64,000 nt of DNA from Hofstenia miamia (GCA_004352715.1 SCFE01000106.1:1556591-1620590); one strand, 5' to 3'; positions 21,556 to 38,566 are shown, counted from the first letter of the stretch. Notes: generated by a model from the sequence alone, not told the origin. Numbers and translations: made by a program.

Positions 21556-22114
21556 GAAAAGATTAGCTAACTACAAGCATTGTAGCATTTCTCCTTGAGA
21601 TTTAAAGTAAACAGTGGTAATTATGTCTTAACATTGATGAATTCCTCTTTCTGCAACCCCAAATCTAATTTAAATATAGCTATGACTTCCTTGGCGTCCA
21701 TTTCTTAGAAATATTTATAACAAACCATGGTTAGCCGAATTCTTTTTTCCAGTACTGTACTTGAATCTCGCACAGCCTCCATTGTAATATTAGTTGAATT
21801 TTTATGTGCAAATGCTTTAACCTTAAGTATTGAGAACATTTTAAATAAATTGGTAAAAATATTTTAGAGTAAATTTTTTTAGTACTCCCAAGGTCATTGC
21901 TTGACAGTTTTAGCAGCACCAAGCTTACAATATATAGTTTTCCCAAGCAATGAAACACAGACTAAGCTTTGCAATTTTTGAAATTCAAAATGTTTTGTAT
22001 TTTATAAAAAGACTATTCATCAGCTCTATGATAAATGTTGTATTCAGAGATGTTGTAAATGCAAAAAAAATGTAATCAGCGGCATATGAAAATGCTGAAG
22101 TATTCAGTTGTGCC

Positions 22115-22180
22115 ACGATGAAGATAATGATGATGATAATAATGATAATAATAGTAATAATATAATAATAATGAATATTG
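22115..22180. repeat. GAT/AAT-rich microsatellite
   Basis: Runs of GATGATAAT and ATAATA units. The open frame across it (21985-22299) is a by-product of the repeat. Confidence 0.8.
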
Positions 22181-22793
22181 TTGTTGTTTATGCAAATATT
22201 GAATGAAAAATATACACACGGCCTGCCATGCTTGGCCACGATCACTTTAATTAACCAAGCGTATTTGTTTGCCAAATGAAAGTTTGTTTGAAAAACCACA
22301 TCTCCTTCAGGTACAAAGAGAATAGTGACAATTGTATCATTAAGTATAGAAATTTAATTAAAAACTCATCCAAGAATATCTTTGCAACTACAACCTCCCA
22401 GAAATTACCAACATCGTATTAAATACTAATAAATTCTATTTAACAACAAATACTCCGAAGTATAACACAACTTGATTCCCTAATTAAGATATTTTCCCGA
22501 AATTTTACACTTTATTTAACTTGTTTTTTATTTGTAAGGAAAATAATGATGGTAGCCAATGTTGTAAGTACAATCCTAATACGCTCGAGTTTGGAATTCA
22601 GTAGCGCAAAATTTGAGATCAGAAGTTAAATGTATGGGACATTGAATTTTAACTAGAACCTAGAACTTATTGCGTGCGTAAAAGTGAAGTGGACGTGGGT
22701 TGGGTATACCCGCGCGGTGATTTTCTTTATTCAGATAAATATTAACAATTTCAAACTAGTAATTTATCCGAGTAGCGTCAAAAATATACAAAC

Positions 22794-22942
22794 CAGAGGC
22801 GTAGCCAGCCCAGGTAATGTGGGGTGGAAATATATATAGCAATTTTATTGCAATTTTCTTACTATTCTCTTAAATGGGAGGTTAGACTGTCTTCAATCTG
22901 GGGTCACGACCCCCCCAAGCCCCTCTCGTAACTACGCCATTG
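22794..22942. mobile_element. Short hAT MITE
   Basis: A 149-bp unit with a perfect 8-bp duplication ATACAAAC (22786-22793, 22943-22950). The ends are CAGAGGCGTAG and, inverted, CAATGGCGTAG. The ends are GC-rich and the middle AT-rich. No coding potential. Confidence 0.82.
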
Positions 22943-23099
22943 ATACAAACATACATGCTATATACATACAATAATTCTACCCTACTATGGATCAATTTCT
23001 GAGAGTTTCAAGAATGAGAAGTGTAATCGTTATTGTAGAATTTTTACATTAGCCATGCATTACTTGAGATATACTTTTGCTTAAGCAAAATTTAAATGT

Positions 23100-23945
23100 G
23101 CCCTTGAAAAGCTTTTAATTATTAAATGTTTTTTATTTCTCTAGGGAATGAATTCCAAGTTCGAATAGTGGTATTTCTGCAATGATTCTTTCAATGTTTG
23201 TTCTATTCCTAATACAGGTAAAATCTCTTGATTGGGATTCTACTTATGAATAAAACTAGGTATTGAAATCGCAATATAAGGTAGTAGTTTATGATGAGTT
23301 TAAACATTTCGTCTAGTGTTAAAAATGAAAAGCGCTTTTGGGAAAATGATTGATCTGGAAATGTAGTTCTTAGTTCTCTAAGAATTTTCTTTGAAACAGT
23401 TAGTGCCCAGCTTAATTGGATTTCAAGTTTCAGTCAGTAAATACTATTTTGCATAATATAGAGGACTTCATCTAAATGCTTGGCAATTGCATTACTATCA
23501 TTGAAATAATTCTCATACGGATAAATAGTTTTCGAATTATTCGATTCATTGAGATTCCAACTTTAGCTTCGATTAAAAAATTACTCATATAAACTTGAAA
23601 TTGTCTACTTTGAGAACCTTAACATTATTGAGATTAAGGGTTAATGTTGAAACATTATTTTTGGTGTATTGCAAAATACAAAATTGAGTTTTACCTTCAT
23701 TTATGAATAACCTATGCATATACATGCTGAAATACGTTGACAATTTGTTGCAATTTAGTGCTACAGATTCAATTTCTAAATGCATTCATTTATTGTCGTT
23801 AATATGTAAGCACCTTCTGAATTTAATTACAATTAGTTATCTTAGGCATGTCATTTATTTATATACTGAAAAGAAGGGACCTATAATTGTGCATCGAGGA
23901 ACACCATTGGTAACAGGAAGCCAATCTGAAAAACATCGTTAACTT
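23100..23945 (-). pseudogene. CR1/Jockey-type LINE reverse transcriptase remnant
   Basis: The minus strand first carries a degraded finger region, GVPRCTIIGPFFSVY (23840-23920; the family reads GVPQGSxLGPLLFxxYINDM), with a stop inside. It then has KLSTYFSMYMHRLFINEGKT and LNNVKVLKVDNFKFI (23585-23785), the thumb-region blocks that follow the YADD box. Further on, 23110-23400, come short pieces with TIRTWNSFP. Multiple frame changes and stops. It is a 5'-truncated copy with no visible 3' tail. Confidence 0.72.
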
Positions 23946-23947
23946 TG

Positions 23948-24016
23948 ACTCTCTGAAACCTATGCTCCATATGACTAAGTAATAATTAGTCATATGAAGC
24001 ATAAGTTTCAGAGAGT
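23948..24016. repeat. Near-perfect 30-bp inverted repeat (hairpin)
   Basis: Arms 23948-23977 and 23987-24016 are complementary except at two positions, with a spacer of nine bases. If transcribed from the minus strand, both mismatches become G-U pairs, so the stem would be unbroken. It directly abuts the broken 5' edge of the LINE remnant. Confidence 0.8.
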
Positions 24017-25445
24017 TACCCGATTTCTGTTATTGCAAGACAATCCCATCTAGAATAAATGTGTATTAGCATGCTATGATCAATATAATTGCAACAATCC
24101 TGATGTGCAATGTCGTATAAAAAACTGGCCTCAACTGGAAAATAATTTAGAAGAAATCTTAATGCAAAGAAACCGGTTTTGATTATTTGCTGAAAGTACT
24201 TAAGTTCCACAGCTCAAAACTATGCCTTCACCACTACTATAAGTCATTGCCTAAAGGCTTCAATCTTGTCTAGTAGAATCAGTATTTCAATGTATATCTG
24301 AAATAAACTTATTGTGTTGGAACCTAGTTAAAATTTCATAGTTTAATTGAATTTAAGCAGCTTAAATGCCATTTAAATGGTCAACACTGGTCAGAAGTTG
24401 TTTGCTCAGTTATGTTGAATTCAGATGTAAAAACGTGAATATGTTAAGATTCACTAAGTCTCATTGACAAAATATACAATTGAGACATATATAAATAAAT
24501 AGATACATAGATAAATATATAAATAAATTTATATTTTTTTTGCTGTATCGCATTACACTAATGTCATTATTGCTCATAAGAAGGGAGTTGAATTAATTTT
24601 TTTATTGGAACATAGTGACTTAGAATTGATAAAAACTTAGGATGGCATCCGAAAAGGAACTGCACTTTTAGAGACTCTGAAACATCTCCTCACGTTGAGA
24701 AGACAATGACTATAAGATTGAATATGAATTAAAAACTCACGACCATTAGTGTCAATGGCTTCACGGAGAATATTCCTGATGCCAAGGGGGTGGTCAGCGG
24801 CAGCCCCCCCCCCCAATAGGATTGTACATTTGAAAAACGGAATAAATTTTTTTAACAAACCTAAATTTGTTCAATCTCAACTACGATTTTGGTTCTGGCG
24901 TATGTTTGTTGATAAATTTGAAGAAATTCCATCTTGCTCAAGATTTTTTCTTTGTAGTTGCTGTAACAGTTTTGATTACTATAAATAGTGTATTTGTATA
25001 ATTTTCATATATTTATTTTTAGTGAATAAATCTATTTACTACTACTACTACTACTACTACAAGGGCTGACCGATGTTACCCGTCACTACCTGTGGTTAGG
25101 GCTGCTAGGGGTACCACTGTCACACTCTGCTGAAGCGTTTTATTATTTTATATTACTTTCTTTCCGAACATCTCAATGCGTTTTCAAAATATAATTATCA
25201 CTCTTATGTTGCAATGAAAAGATCTTTTTAACTCACTTGGCATTTATATGTGATTTTAGAACAAATTCAATGTAATTTCTATACATGTAAGGCCTAATTA
25301 TACTTTGCTAAGAACATCATAGTGCTACTGATAAATATTTAGTATAAAAGGGTAGTTAAATATCAATTCTATTCAAATATTTTAGTTACCAAAATGGAGG
25401 ATGGGAGAATGTCAATCAATACCTACCTTTGCTTATAGGCTTATA

Positions 25446-25476
<31 letters not shown>

Positions 25477-26819
25477 TGAGTTACAAAATTCCGCGCCCCC
25501 TCCCTTAAGCGGAAATCCTGAATACACCCTTGCCTGACGCACATGGCAGTGAAACGGTTAAAGTTATGAAAACGATTATTTCCGATAAAGTATTCGCTAG
25601 AGGTAATGCTTTTTGACATTTAGAAAGAAATGCAAATAAAAGCTAACTGGGGTTTTACATATTATTAAATGTATGCTGTGCTATTATGTTGTATTTTGAG
25701 CATTGCCATCAAATTTATGTGAATATGCAGTTATCTAAATCTGATACACTGCAAACACAGAACAACAATGTTTTATCAACATGCAATCTATTTTCGCTTT
25801 GTTTACCTTATTTTGTAAATATAGTCGATTATTTATATTCAAATACTAGCCATGGTTCAATGCCTGTATTGTTATTTTTTAAATAGTTGTTGATTTGGTA
25901 ACAATCTTCAAAAGACCTTCACATTTAGCCTTTAGTTGAAAATTTTCGTTTTGAATTGTATTCCTTCTAAATCTTTTTAAAAATTTCTATTGATAAAAAC
26001 AGATTTAAAGTCACTTGTTTCGTACTCAGTGCACCAGTCAGAATTTAATAGTGCAAAACTTATAAACGAAATATAATTTATTCAAATTTCTCTTTTTAAA
26101 ATTTTGTTTATACATTTAACCATCTAGCGAAAAATTAACTAAATTTAGTTACTTTTCCTAGACTATAACACGTTTAAAATTCTGTAGATATATTGATAGT
26201 TGCCAAAAAACTAAGACTTGTCAATAAAACTAACTCGGAATTAAGAATTATATTATAATCACAATATTGTTATTCCAATTAAGGATGGCTTGGTTCCAAT
26301 ATAAAATATATAAATTAGATAGTCTGGTCAATGGACCATAGTAATAATCTATAAAATCGCTTAATAGTCACTTTTATATATTTAATGAATTCATTTTGAT
26401 AGGATTCTTAGCAGTTCTGTAACTGAGGTTTCTTAAATATATAATGAAATTTTTTAAAGTTGTCTAATATTTAAAATTTTTAAAATTTCTTGAAGATTAT
26501 CTATATGTTCAAGAAACTTTAAAGGTATTTAAGGACTTCAGTTTCTTCAACTACAAAGGAATCTGATTTTAGTGTGCATAACTTTCGAAAAATATACTCA
26601 GAAAAACTCCATCGTCATTATATTATATTGATGTTTTGCTTCTAATGAATAGGGCGACCCAAAAATCAATAAGGTCAATAAACTTAAAATATAGTCAAAA
26701 TTACGACTTTTCAAAAATAAGGTTAAAATTGGCAATTTCTGAAATAAAGGCAATGTCTATGTATCCAATCAGTTATAAGAATTTGGCTTTTGTTTTTTAG
26801 CACTACATGTGTTAATAGG
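24017..26819. other. AT-rich intergenic DNA with a possible LINE 3' end and microsatellites
   Basis: The segment before the (ACT)n run at 25038-25060 ends in AATAAATCTATTT, resembling a CR1-like LINE 3' end on the plus strand (about 24835-25060), but no reverse transcriptase motif is legible. A poly-C run lies at about 24806-24818 and (AT)n at 25449-25476. Nothing else is recognisable. Confidence 0.45.
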
Positions 26820-28206
26820 TTTACAGGATGACAAAGCATGCGGAAGCCAACAAGGTGAAAATTTTGGGAATTGTGCGTGACTTTCCAATTTGAGTTTATA
26901 CATACAGCAATGATAAACTTTTTTTCACCCTGTGCAATTTATCAGTCTTTCATGAAAAGAAATTATTGATGCAAAGCCATATGATCTCGGAACCCACAAG
27001 CAACATATTGAGAAGAGCTCACAGCAAGATTAATCAAGACAGCAAACTTTTATTGCTCCTCCGGATAACGCTTTACGAACGGACAGTGAAGTCATTTTTG
27101 GCAGAGAACGTACCATTGAAAAATATGACTATTTATTCTTAGATGTAAAATGATGATTGCCTAGTTAGACAAATTGGAACAAATTGCAGAGAACGAAGAA
27201 ACTTGTGTTATTGATATTCTGAGTGATAAAGAAGTCTTCCTGGTAGTCGATGAATCTGAAATCAATGGTTGCAAGTATTTTAGCATTCTTAGTTGTAATA
27301 TTGCAGCTCCATAGTCTGTATTTGGCTAGTATGCGTAAAACTGGATGGCCCTACAAATCATCCACTTGTTTGCCAGCACATTGATAATGCCTTGAAAAAA
27401 TGAAGATAGCAAGAGACAACTTTCTTTTGCTACTCTCTAACACTGCTGCATACATGGTAGCTGTTGGAAAATATCTTAAGAACTTTTATTCGACAATTTT
27501 TCATGTGACATGCTTGGCGCATTTACTCCATACTTGTGCTGAGAATATCTTGGCAAATACAAGAATGTTGATAAGCTGGTGGCCTCTTTAAAGGCTGCGA
27601 CAGTGAAGAACACCTCTCACAGACATTACAAGCTGGTATACATGGCTGAGAGTAGTCATTGGATACTATGCCTCTTATTTACCGGAAATGCGACGTATAT
27701 TTCTGTCGTTGCCAGATGATGGGTTATTAAGTCATCGCGTCAAAACATTAGTTAGAAGCGGTTATGAAGAAATCAAATTGACAGAGACGATCAGGTGTTA
27801 TATTTGTCTTTTGGAACTATTTAACAAAGTAGAACCCCGCAAATATCAATGGTCCAAGTATACAAAGTTTTAGAGAGTTTTGACTTCAAAATAAGATTGA
27901 TGTGTACTTCGGGATTATAATAAATGAAGAATGGAGGAAAACGATTTGCTGAATATAGTCAATTGTACTAATATCAGTCGAGCTATATTTGCAAATTTAA
28001 AATCCTGCACCGCTATGATATGTTCAGTTGAAAGAACCTTATCTTTTATGAAGAAAATGTTGTGCAAAGATAACAACTTTCTGCTTGAAAACTTGGGGAA
28101 TTACTTTATCTTCCATTTTAGCCATTGTACTGATAAATACTTAATAAAATTGATTTTTTTTAATCCCCATTCAAAATTGAATAATCGTTTGATCAAAAAA
28201 TCGTAA
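26820..28206 (+). pseudogene. hAT transposase pseudogene, DUF659 type
   Basis: Remnants run in order on the plus strand: a start near MTKHAEANKVKILGI (26828), a segment FLVVDESEINGCKYFSI (about 27240-27290), then NFLLLLSNTAAYMVAVGKYL followed by FHVTCLAHLLHTCAENI (27400-27560), KNVDKLVASLKAATVKN in a shifted frame (27560-27610), and near the end CSVERTLSFMKKMLCKDNNF (28021-28075). This is the order of a DUF659 hAT transposase: catalytic RNase-H-like part, then the hAT dimerisation region with its VER(T/S)FS signature. Frameshifts and stops break it in several places. I could not define terminal repeats or a target duplication, so the element ends are unknown. Confidence 0.78.
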
Positions 28207-29347
28207 TTTTTAGGTCAAAATTGCGGTGCCTTACTGATGGATATTGAAATTCACAAAAAGCAAATGAATCTTAAATTACTGATAATGAAAAGTATTGAGA
28301 AACTTCCGACAAAAAATAATGAAAGATTGCAGACTTGATAAAATGTTTGTTTAATAATGAACTTTAAATTGGCAATTGCTTGCAATCATGCCGTAATATT
28401 TGAAGGGGCATTTATACTGAAAAGAAGAAATGTAAAAACAAAATTCGATTTAATTCTTAATGAGTTCAGCAATATCATTGCGACTACATACTGAAGGGGA
28501 TAATTCATAGCAATGCACAGGGTAATTTTAAAGCTTTCTGAGCATATAAAAAACTAGCGTTTGTCACTAAGCTGTTTTATAAAATTGTATCTATCCATTT
28601 CACAATTTCATAACAAACTGAACTAAGGAAAAGGTAAAGGCCTTATAAACCAAAACTAAAACAAACTGCAATTCTATTAAACATGAAACAAATTTCGACT
28701 GCTTTTATTTTAAGTCAAATGTTTTGTTTTAATATAGAAAAAGATCTAACAATTGGCAACTACGGCCGAAGCATTTGCATTGTTTAATGTAACTTGTCAG
28801 AAATGAATGTTATATAGTACTGATATAATAGAAATCGAATTCTAAGTTGGCACTGAAACAAAATTAGAGCAAAAATCTACATTTCTACTGTAGTTGTGTT
28901 GTAATGTTGAGAACAGTGTATTGACAAGCGCAAGCTGCAAAAGCGGGCTCAAAAAATAAAGCGCAGCGGCGATAAGTGAACATTCAGTTTATTATATCTA
29001 CATGTATGCAAATAAATTTTGTGGCGTATGCAGACATTTGAAGCTAGAATTGTTTACGGTTGCATTTTCACTTGTTAACGTATTGAATTTGGATCACTTC
29101 CCTTATCAATATCTAAAAGTAAAAAAAATGTTTAAATTTTGCTTCCTCTGATGTGTCGACAGAGAAAGAACTAAAACGTCTGAAAGTAGACTCCAAAAAT
29201 ATCATTTCGGCTTGAATATAAAATAGTAACTCGATCCGACCAGAACTTTTCCCGAACCGACCCGATTCTATCTTTGATATAAACATCTGCCTTAATTTAT
29301 GTATATTGTGATATTTTACATTAGTATCTTTATTGATTTTTTTCGCA
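28207..29347. other. Intergenic DNA with one MITE-like repeat end
   Basis: Mostly AT-rich sequence without coding signal. 29000-29091 matches, in inverted orientation, the left part of the MITE at 37916-38233, including GTTTACGGTTGCATTTTCAC. Confidence 0.5.
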
Positions 29348-29506
29348 CTCTAGCGCCGCGCGCAATCCATACAACTTTCTTTGTTAAACCAATTATAGCG
29401 AGCAATGTCATAGGATAATTGTGAAATAATTTAAATTCCTCCGATGTGGTTTCTTATCTTAATTGGTTTCGCAACAAAAGTTGTATCGTTTGCGCGCGTC
29501 CTAGTA
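29348..29506. mobile_element. Small MITE with GCGCGC-containing inverted ends
   Basis: About 160 bp whose two ends are imperfectly complementary over nearly 50 bp. The left end reads GCGCGCAATCCATACAACTT and the right end in reverse GCGCGCAAACGATACAACTT; both run on to AAACCAATTA. No target duplication is evident. It lies 400 bp beyond the stop of beta-tubulin 2. Confidence 0.6.
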
Positions 29507-29918
29507 GATATTCTTCTATGCTATTCTATTCTATTTTAAAGGAGATATTCATAATCGGTATAAACGAAAGCACAAAAACGCAAGCGGTGATAGTGCAAAT
29601 TGAAAAAGCGAAAATTTATTAAGCGATCAATTCAAGGTTGAGAAGTGTTTTTGTTTATCATTTTACATAATTTTACATAATTTGCTACTGTCGAACAACT
29701 GTTCATTTTGAAAAACTTGATTTTAAAAGTATATGAAATTCACCTTAAAAAAATTCTTTTATGCAACACAAAATCTATATATTAGAAAAAAATAGGTCTT
29801 TGTTATTTCTGAAAAATATAAATTCTTTAACATTAATAGCGTTTACTCAAGATTTTAGTATAGAGCCTCAATTAACAAAAACATAAATGCAAAAGCAATA
29901 TTAACATAAGTTAAGTTT

Positions 29919-33889
<3,971 letters not shown>

Positions 33890-36173
33890 TTTCTAATGAG
33901 CGACTGCTATCGCTGTTGACTAATATCAGAATATTTCCACTAGCACTGTCTTGCAATTCCCCAGCAACTGTTACCGTGGATATTAAACAAAGGGAATACG
34001 CATTGCTAATGATGTAGTGCTGGCAGAAATGTGTTGATTCTACTTGCGCTCTTATCACACAAAAGTGCATGTGATGATAGGCCAGGTGTTTTCTGTCTGT
34101 TTATAGTTCTTGTCCACATTCGATTGCTTGCTGATTGATTGATTTTTTAATTTTGAATTTGGCTCAGTAGTGATGCAAAATAAATTTACTTTGCGGCTTA
34201 TAAATTCAGGAAGACATTTTAGGTAATGGCAACTGCCCCCAGTGCACGTCTTTTCCTTATTAATTTCTATCAAAGTATCTAAACCGTTTTCAATACTCTG
34301 TAAGAGTTAAAAATTCAGGGCTATGTTTCCAAGTTCGTGACTGAGATATATAGTTAAAATTAGACAAATTACTGTACAAGCATGGATAGAGATACATTTA
34401 GCGCTACACAAAATCTGTATTATACCTCACAATGTGTGCATCACTTGCACACTAAGAAAAGGTTTGGCCTTGTGACTTGTGAGTACTCGAGTTTTCGGTT
34501 CAAATTGAGTCAAGACAAAAAATCAAGTTTTTGGAATTAATCTACAAACTTCAACAACGAAGTGCATTTGAATGAAAAATCTCCAGCGTAATTTGACGTC
34601 TAGTTTAAATAATTATTTAAGAAATCAGGACCCAGCGTCTCAATTTCAGGATTAAACGTTTTATGAAGACAATACGTCTTTTTAAATGAATTTTTTTTAA
34701 AAATCGAAAATATTTAGTTCCATAAAATTGTCAACCATTTGAGAAATTGGTTGTTGCGAAAATGCACAAAAATAAGTTTTTTGTAAGAAAACATTTCAAA
34801 TCAATTGCCAGATATTAAGATTATTTATTTTTGTTTTCTTTATTATTGATATATTCCTAGAATGTTTTGGATAAAATATTCATAAAATTGTTTTTCTTAG
34901 CATATGCGTTTTTTTACAGTCATATGATGTAAAAAGTTTGGTATTCGCTATTTAAATAGTTTAGTATAAGCACTAGACTTCTAATTTGATTGATTACTAT
35001 GTATACAGCTATTTTTAGCATACTTCATAATTTGGTGTGTGGGTCGGCTATGACCAAATTGTAGGTGCCTTTACATAGAAATTCAACTTTTTCAAGCGAA
35101 ATTGAAATTTCAAAATGTGATATTGGTCTTGATGTTTTCCAAAGGTTATTACATCCGAATTATCTGCGAAACTATTCATATGTATTTTGCAATTGACAGA
35201 AATGTTTGTAAATGTAAATATATAATTTTCGTATAGATTTAAATGTAGGGATGTTATAGACCTTTGAAATAGTACATAGTTAATTATAATTTATTGACAA
35301 GAGTAGCACTTGCAATTTGTGGAGAATATCCGACGTCAAGGAAACGTAACAAATATTCGATTATTATGTTTTAACAATTATGTCACGTAGTACGAGTGTT
35401 GTACGAAAATTACAATCGTATTTGTTATTTCCATAGTAAAATTGTATATGGATTTCTTGTCAAAACGTTTGCAAAATGCTGCCAAAATTTTGGAATATTT
35501 GATAAAGATTTTGGTAAAAAAATAAATCTTTCGGTATACATTTTAGCAAAAACAAATATCCCTAGTAAATTGCAATTCGCACAAAAAAACAACTTTGGTT
35601 TCATGCAGTTTGATTATTGTTAACCAACCAAACTGTTACAAAACGCCACAATAATGGGTTAATACTGAATGCTAAACAGCCATTCGCTTATGGCATTGAA
35701 TTTTAATAAAAAGTAAGCAATAATTTCGCAACTATAATAATGAATAATATGTAGATAAATTGCAAAACTAAAATTTGATTAGCATTTAAAAACTAAATAA
35801 GTTTTTGAAATAATACTCTTTTGAAATGGAAAAGTCATTTAGATTAATGTTTAAATCTTCACTTGTTATTTTATTTTAAGGTAAAAAATATTCATAAATA
35901 AATTATTCAGAATATTCATTCTAGTTGTTATACTATAATTTGTAAAATTGCAATTATACTTAATGGAATAATTGGTATATTCAACATTTTTATTCAGTGA
36001 AATTTCATTATTTTTCCATGACTTAACTTAGTAGCTGTTTAAATGTTTGCAACATTTTGACAAGTAATCCATAATCCAAAAAACTAATCCACTATATTAT
36101 TGGAATTAAAAATTCCAAGTAACAAACTTGATTTTGTGAAAAAATGTGATATTTGCATGCTTTTTTCACATAT
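33890..36173. other. Intergenic AT-rich DNA upstream of beta-tubulin 2
   Basis: No gene or bounded repeat recognised. The first 150 bp should contain the gene 2 promoter. Confidence 0.5.
33970..33983 (-). promoter_or_regulatory. Degenerate RFX/X-box-like site upstream of beta-tubulin 2
   Basis: GTTACCGTGGATAT on the plus strand keeps one perfect half-site (GTTACC) and a weak second half. AGCAAC lies directly before it. It is about 80 nt upstream of the ATG, 20 nt further than in the other three genes. The weakest of the four. Confidence 0.3.
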
Positions 36174-36184
36174 ATGATAACTGT

Positions 36185-36878
36185 CGGGGTTACTCTACCA
36201 GTCAACAGACTGAAGAGTGCGTGTCAACAGATCTAGTCCATGACTCCTCCCCTGGAAGTGTGCCCGCTAAGGCCGGATTTAATCATGCTTGACCTCTGGC
36301 GACCCCTGGCACGCAGAGTGCTGATCTGTGTTGAGTCTGATCAGCAGGAGTGAAGCCGAAGGCTGAGCTTCATGAGAGGGTTGCGCCTCTCCAGCTTTCG
36401 CCAACCAAGGCTACTAACTGGGTGACTCGTGAGCATTTACTGTCATAACTAAACCTATGATGAAGCACAGCTCCTTCATAGGTATGGCACAGCAAATGCT
36501 GGCCAAGGCCTATCTAGAGGCCAGAGATAGAGGAATTCTCTATATAACTGCCCTCATAGACGCACTCTATGACTCTGGGCACCAAGGCAGCAATTAATGC
36601 TAGGCAGTTTATCCTGCGCCGCCGTCTGTTCCACATACTACCAGACAGTCTCACATCATCATCACCGCCCCCACATGCGCATAGCACACATGGCAGCACC
36701 TTCGTTTACCCTGTTGTTTAACGTCCACTCTTGGTTCGGGACTCCGCAAAGGGACGCGCCCGTCAAGTATTAGCTCAGCACCACCCTTTGGCTTTCGCCT
36801 TGGGAGGTAGCTTCTCCAGGAACCACCGCGAGGAGGTTACTCTCTAGGACGGTTCAGGCACTGCCATTTTCGGTTCCC
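36185..36878 (+). mobile_element. GC-rich 694-bp insertion with 11-bp target duplication
   Basis: Identical 11-mers ATGATAACTGT flank it at 36174-36184 and 36879-36889. Composition changes abruptly from AT-rich to GC-rich at both edges. Many short hairpins can be drawn, for example CCAGTC/GACTG at the start and the ATGATGAAGC/CTTCATAGGT pair near 36460-36480. A 46-codon open frame starts MMKHSSFIGMAQQMLAKAYL at 36460; further open stretches follow in other frames. There is no reverse transcriptase and no terminal inverted repeat. A variable-length duplication of this size suggests insertion by a LINE machinery, so it may be a 5'-region fragment of a LINE or a non-autonomous relative. Family unknown. 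Confidence 0.6.
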
Positions 36879-36889
36879 ATGATAACTGT

Positions 36890-37700
36890 ACTGGTTTTGC
36901 CACTTACATTTGTTATAATTTTAATACACATTACTTTTCTGCATCTATTACAATAGATACGATACACGTATTAATACGATCTTACTACGATAGATCTGTA
37001 AGTATATCATAATACGAATTTAATACGATAGATACGAAAAGACTATTTATATTACCATTAATATGCCTACGAATAAGTATTATCATATTATGTTTATTCT
37101 TTTGCTCAACATTGGTAACTATATAATACAGTCTATTGCTTAACGTTCCAATAAGGCAAAGCATCAAGCAAACTGTTCTGATGAAATCTATTTCATTAAG
37201 TAGAAGCCAAAAATTGTGTGGGTAGGTTAGGTTTGCTTTGAGCAGCAACGAATAATAAAAGATTGTCTACCACTAACTAATTCTTCTTCAAATAAACTGT
37301 CACAGTTATATTTCCAGCAATAAAAATAGAATTGCAGCTCGTCAAGACAGACTAAATTCCCATGATCATGGTGGCTGCTCAATTTTTTGTAAAAATCTTA
37401 CTTTATAATCAAACTTCCTTTTTGAACAATTATAAATTTATCATGTGTTATGCCCTACTATGTGATTTTTATAATTCCAAATCAGAAGTTCAATATTTTT
37501 CATCAGATCACGTTCTTACTTTCTAAAAGAGTTTGTCGAGAAACTGTTACATCTGAATTCGACAATCCGAAATAGAAGATTTAAATACAACCGATGGTTT
37601 AAGCCGATCAGATCAAATTCAAAAACAAGTCTGACACATTCGCAAATATGACATCTAAATACTCTATTCAATTGCTTTCACAGATCTTCATTTAACACTA
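36890..37700. other. Intergenic DNA without recognised features
   Basis: Contains clusters of TACGATA/ATACGA strings at about 36950-37035. Nothing else is supported. Confidence 0.5.
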
Positions 37701-38566
37701 TTTCCGCATTTTATTCAGACCTGCTAAGAAAAAATGAAAGCCTTTTACTATGACAACTTGTATGGGGTTGGGCTCGCTCATGCAATGATGAAGATATGTG
37801 CTAAAATGTATTCTTGTGCTTGAATTACATGCAACTAGGAATAATTTTTTAATGATAAACCGATTTTTGTATTCAGATTCTTTCCATACTTAGTGTTCAG
37901 CTGAGGAAATGGTCAAAATTCAATAGTTTCACAAGTGAAAATGCAACCGTAAACAACAAGTTTAGTTTCAAATTTCTTCATACGCTAAATAAATTTATTT
38001 GCATAGTAGATATATTTGAAGACATGTGCAAAACCCAAATGGGTCAAAGTTATTTGTAATAAACCTTTCGTAAGAACACTCATTTAACGTAAACTTCATC
38101 TTTAACATTTATTTGAGTTAAATTAATTCCGAGTACAAGTTAACAATTTGGTTTAAGGTCATGTTAACGTAAAGGACATTTATTAACGGTGTTGTTTACG
38201 TTTGCATTTTCAATTTTTAACGTCTTGAATTTTAACGAATTTCCTAATGATGCGGTCTAATGCCATGGGAACACCAACTACCATGAAATATTTTGTTTTT
38301 TGAAGACAAACTGTGTGAGTCTCTGCCAGGAGCGCCTTTGTTTGAAAACTGAGGCATCAGTGCGACAACGACAGTTTGCCCTAGACGGAATAGTGCTAGA
38401 TCGCAAATTAACGTTGAAAATGAAAGAGGAGATAAATTTTTATCTTGTGGTGGTTTCAGATTTTAAATATCTTTATTAGTTTGTTAGTTATAAGCGTTTA
38501 AAAATTTTTTGAGGAAACCACCACAGATTTTAAAAAAATTTCTAGTGGAATTAGAGTTAATCTAAA
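37701..38566. repeat. Dispersed repeat family, copy B, with a nested MITE
   Basis: Same family as 7569-7975. The two halves match copy A on either side of about 37916-38250, where another repeat has been inserted. Confidence 0.55.
37916..38233. mobile_element. MITE with GTGAAAATGCAACCGTAAAC ends
   Basis: The ends are inverted: the left contains GTGAAAATGCAACCGTAAAC and the right its near complement, GTTTACGTTTGCATTTTCAA. It interrupts the dispersed repeat copy B. A related, partly deleted copy lies at 29000-29091. No target duplication is certain. Confidence 0.6.

Noticed and set aside
22780-22960. CRISPR-like or other array signals in short repeats
   Set aside because: The repeats are transposon ends with target duplications; there are no regularly spaced identical repeats anywhere in the window.
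36730-36750. tRNA-derived SINE promoter (GGTTCGGGACTCC resembling a B box)
   Set aside because: Extra bases break the B-box consensus and no A box lies at the proper distance. No cloverleaf could be drawn.
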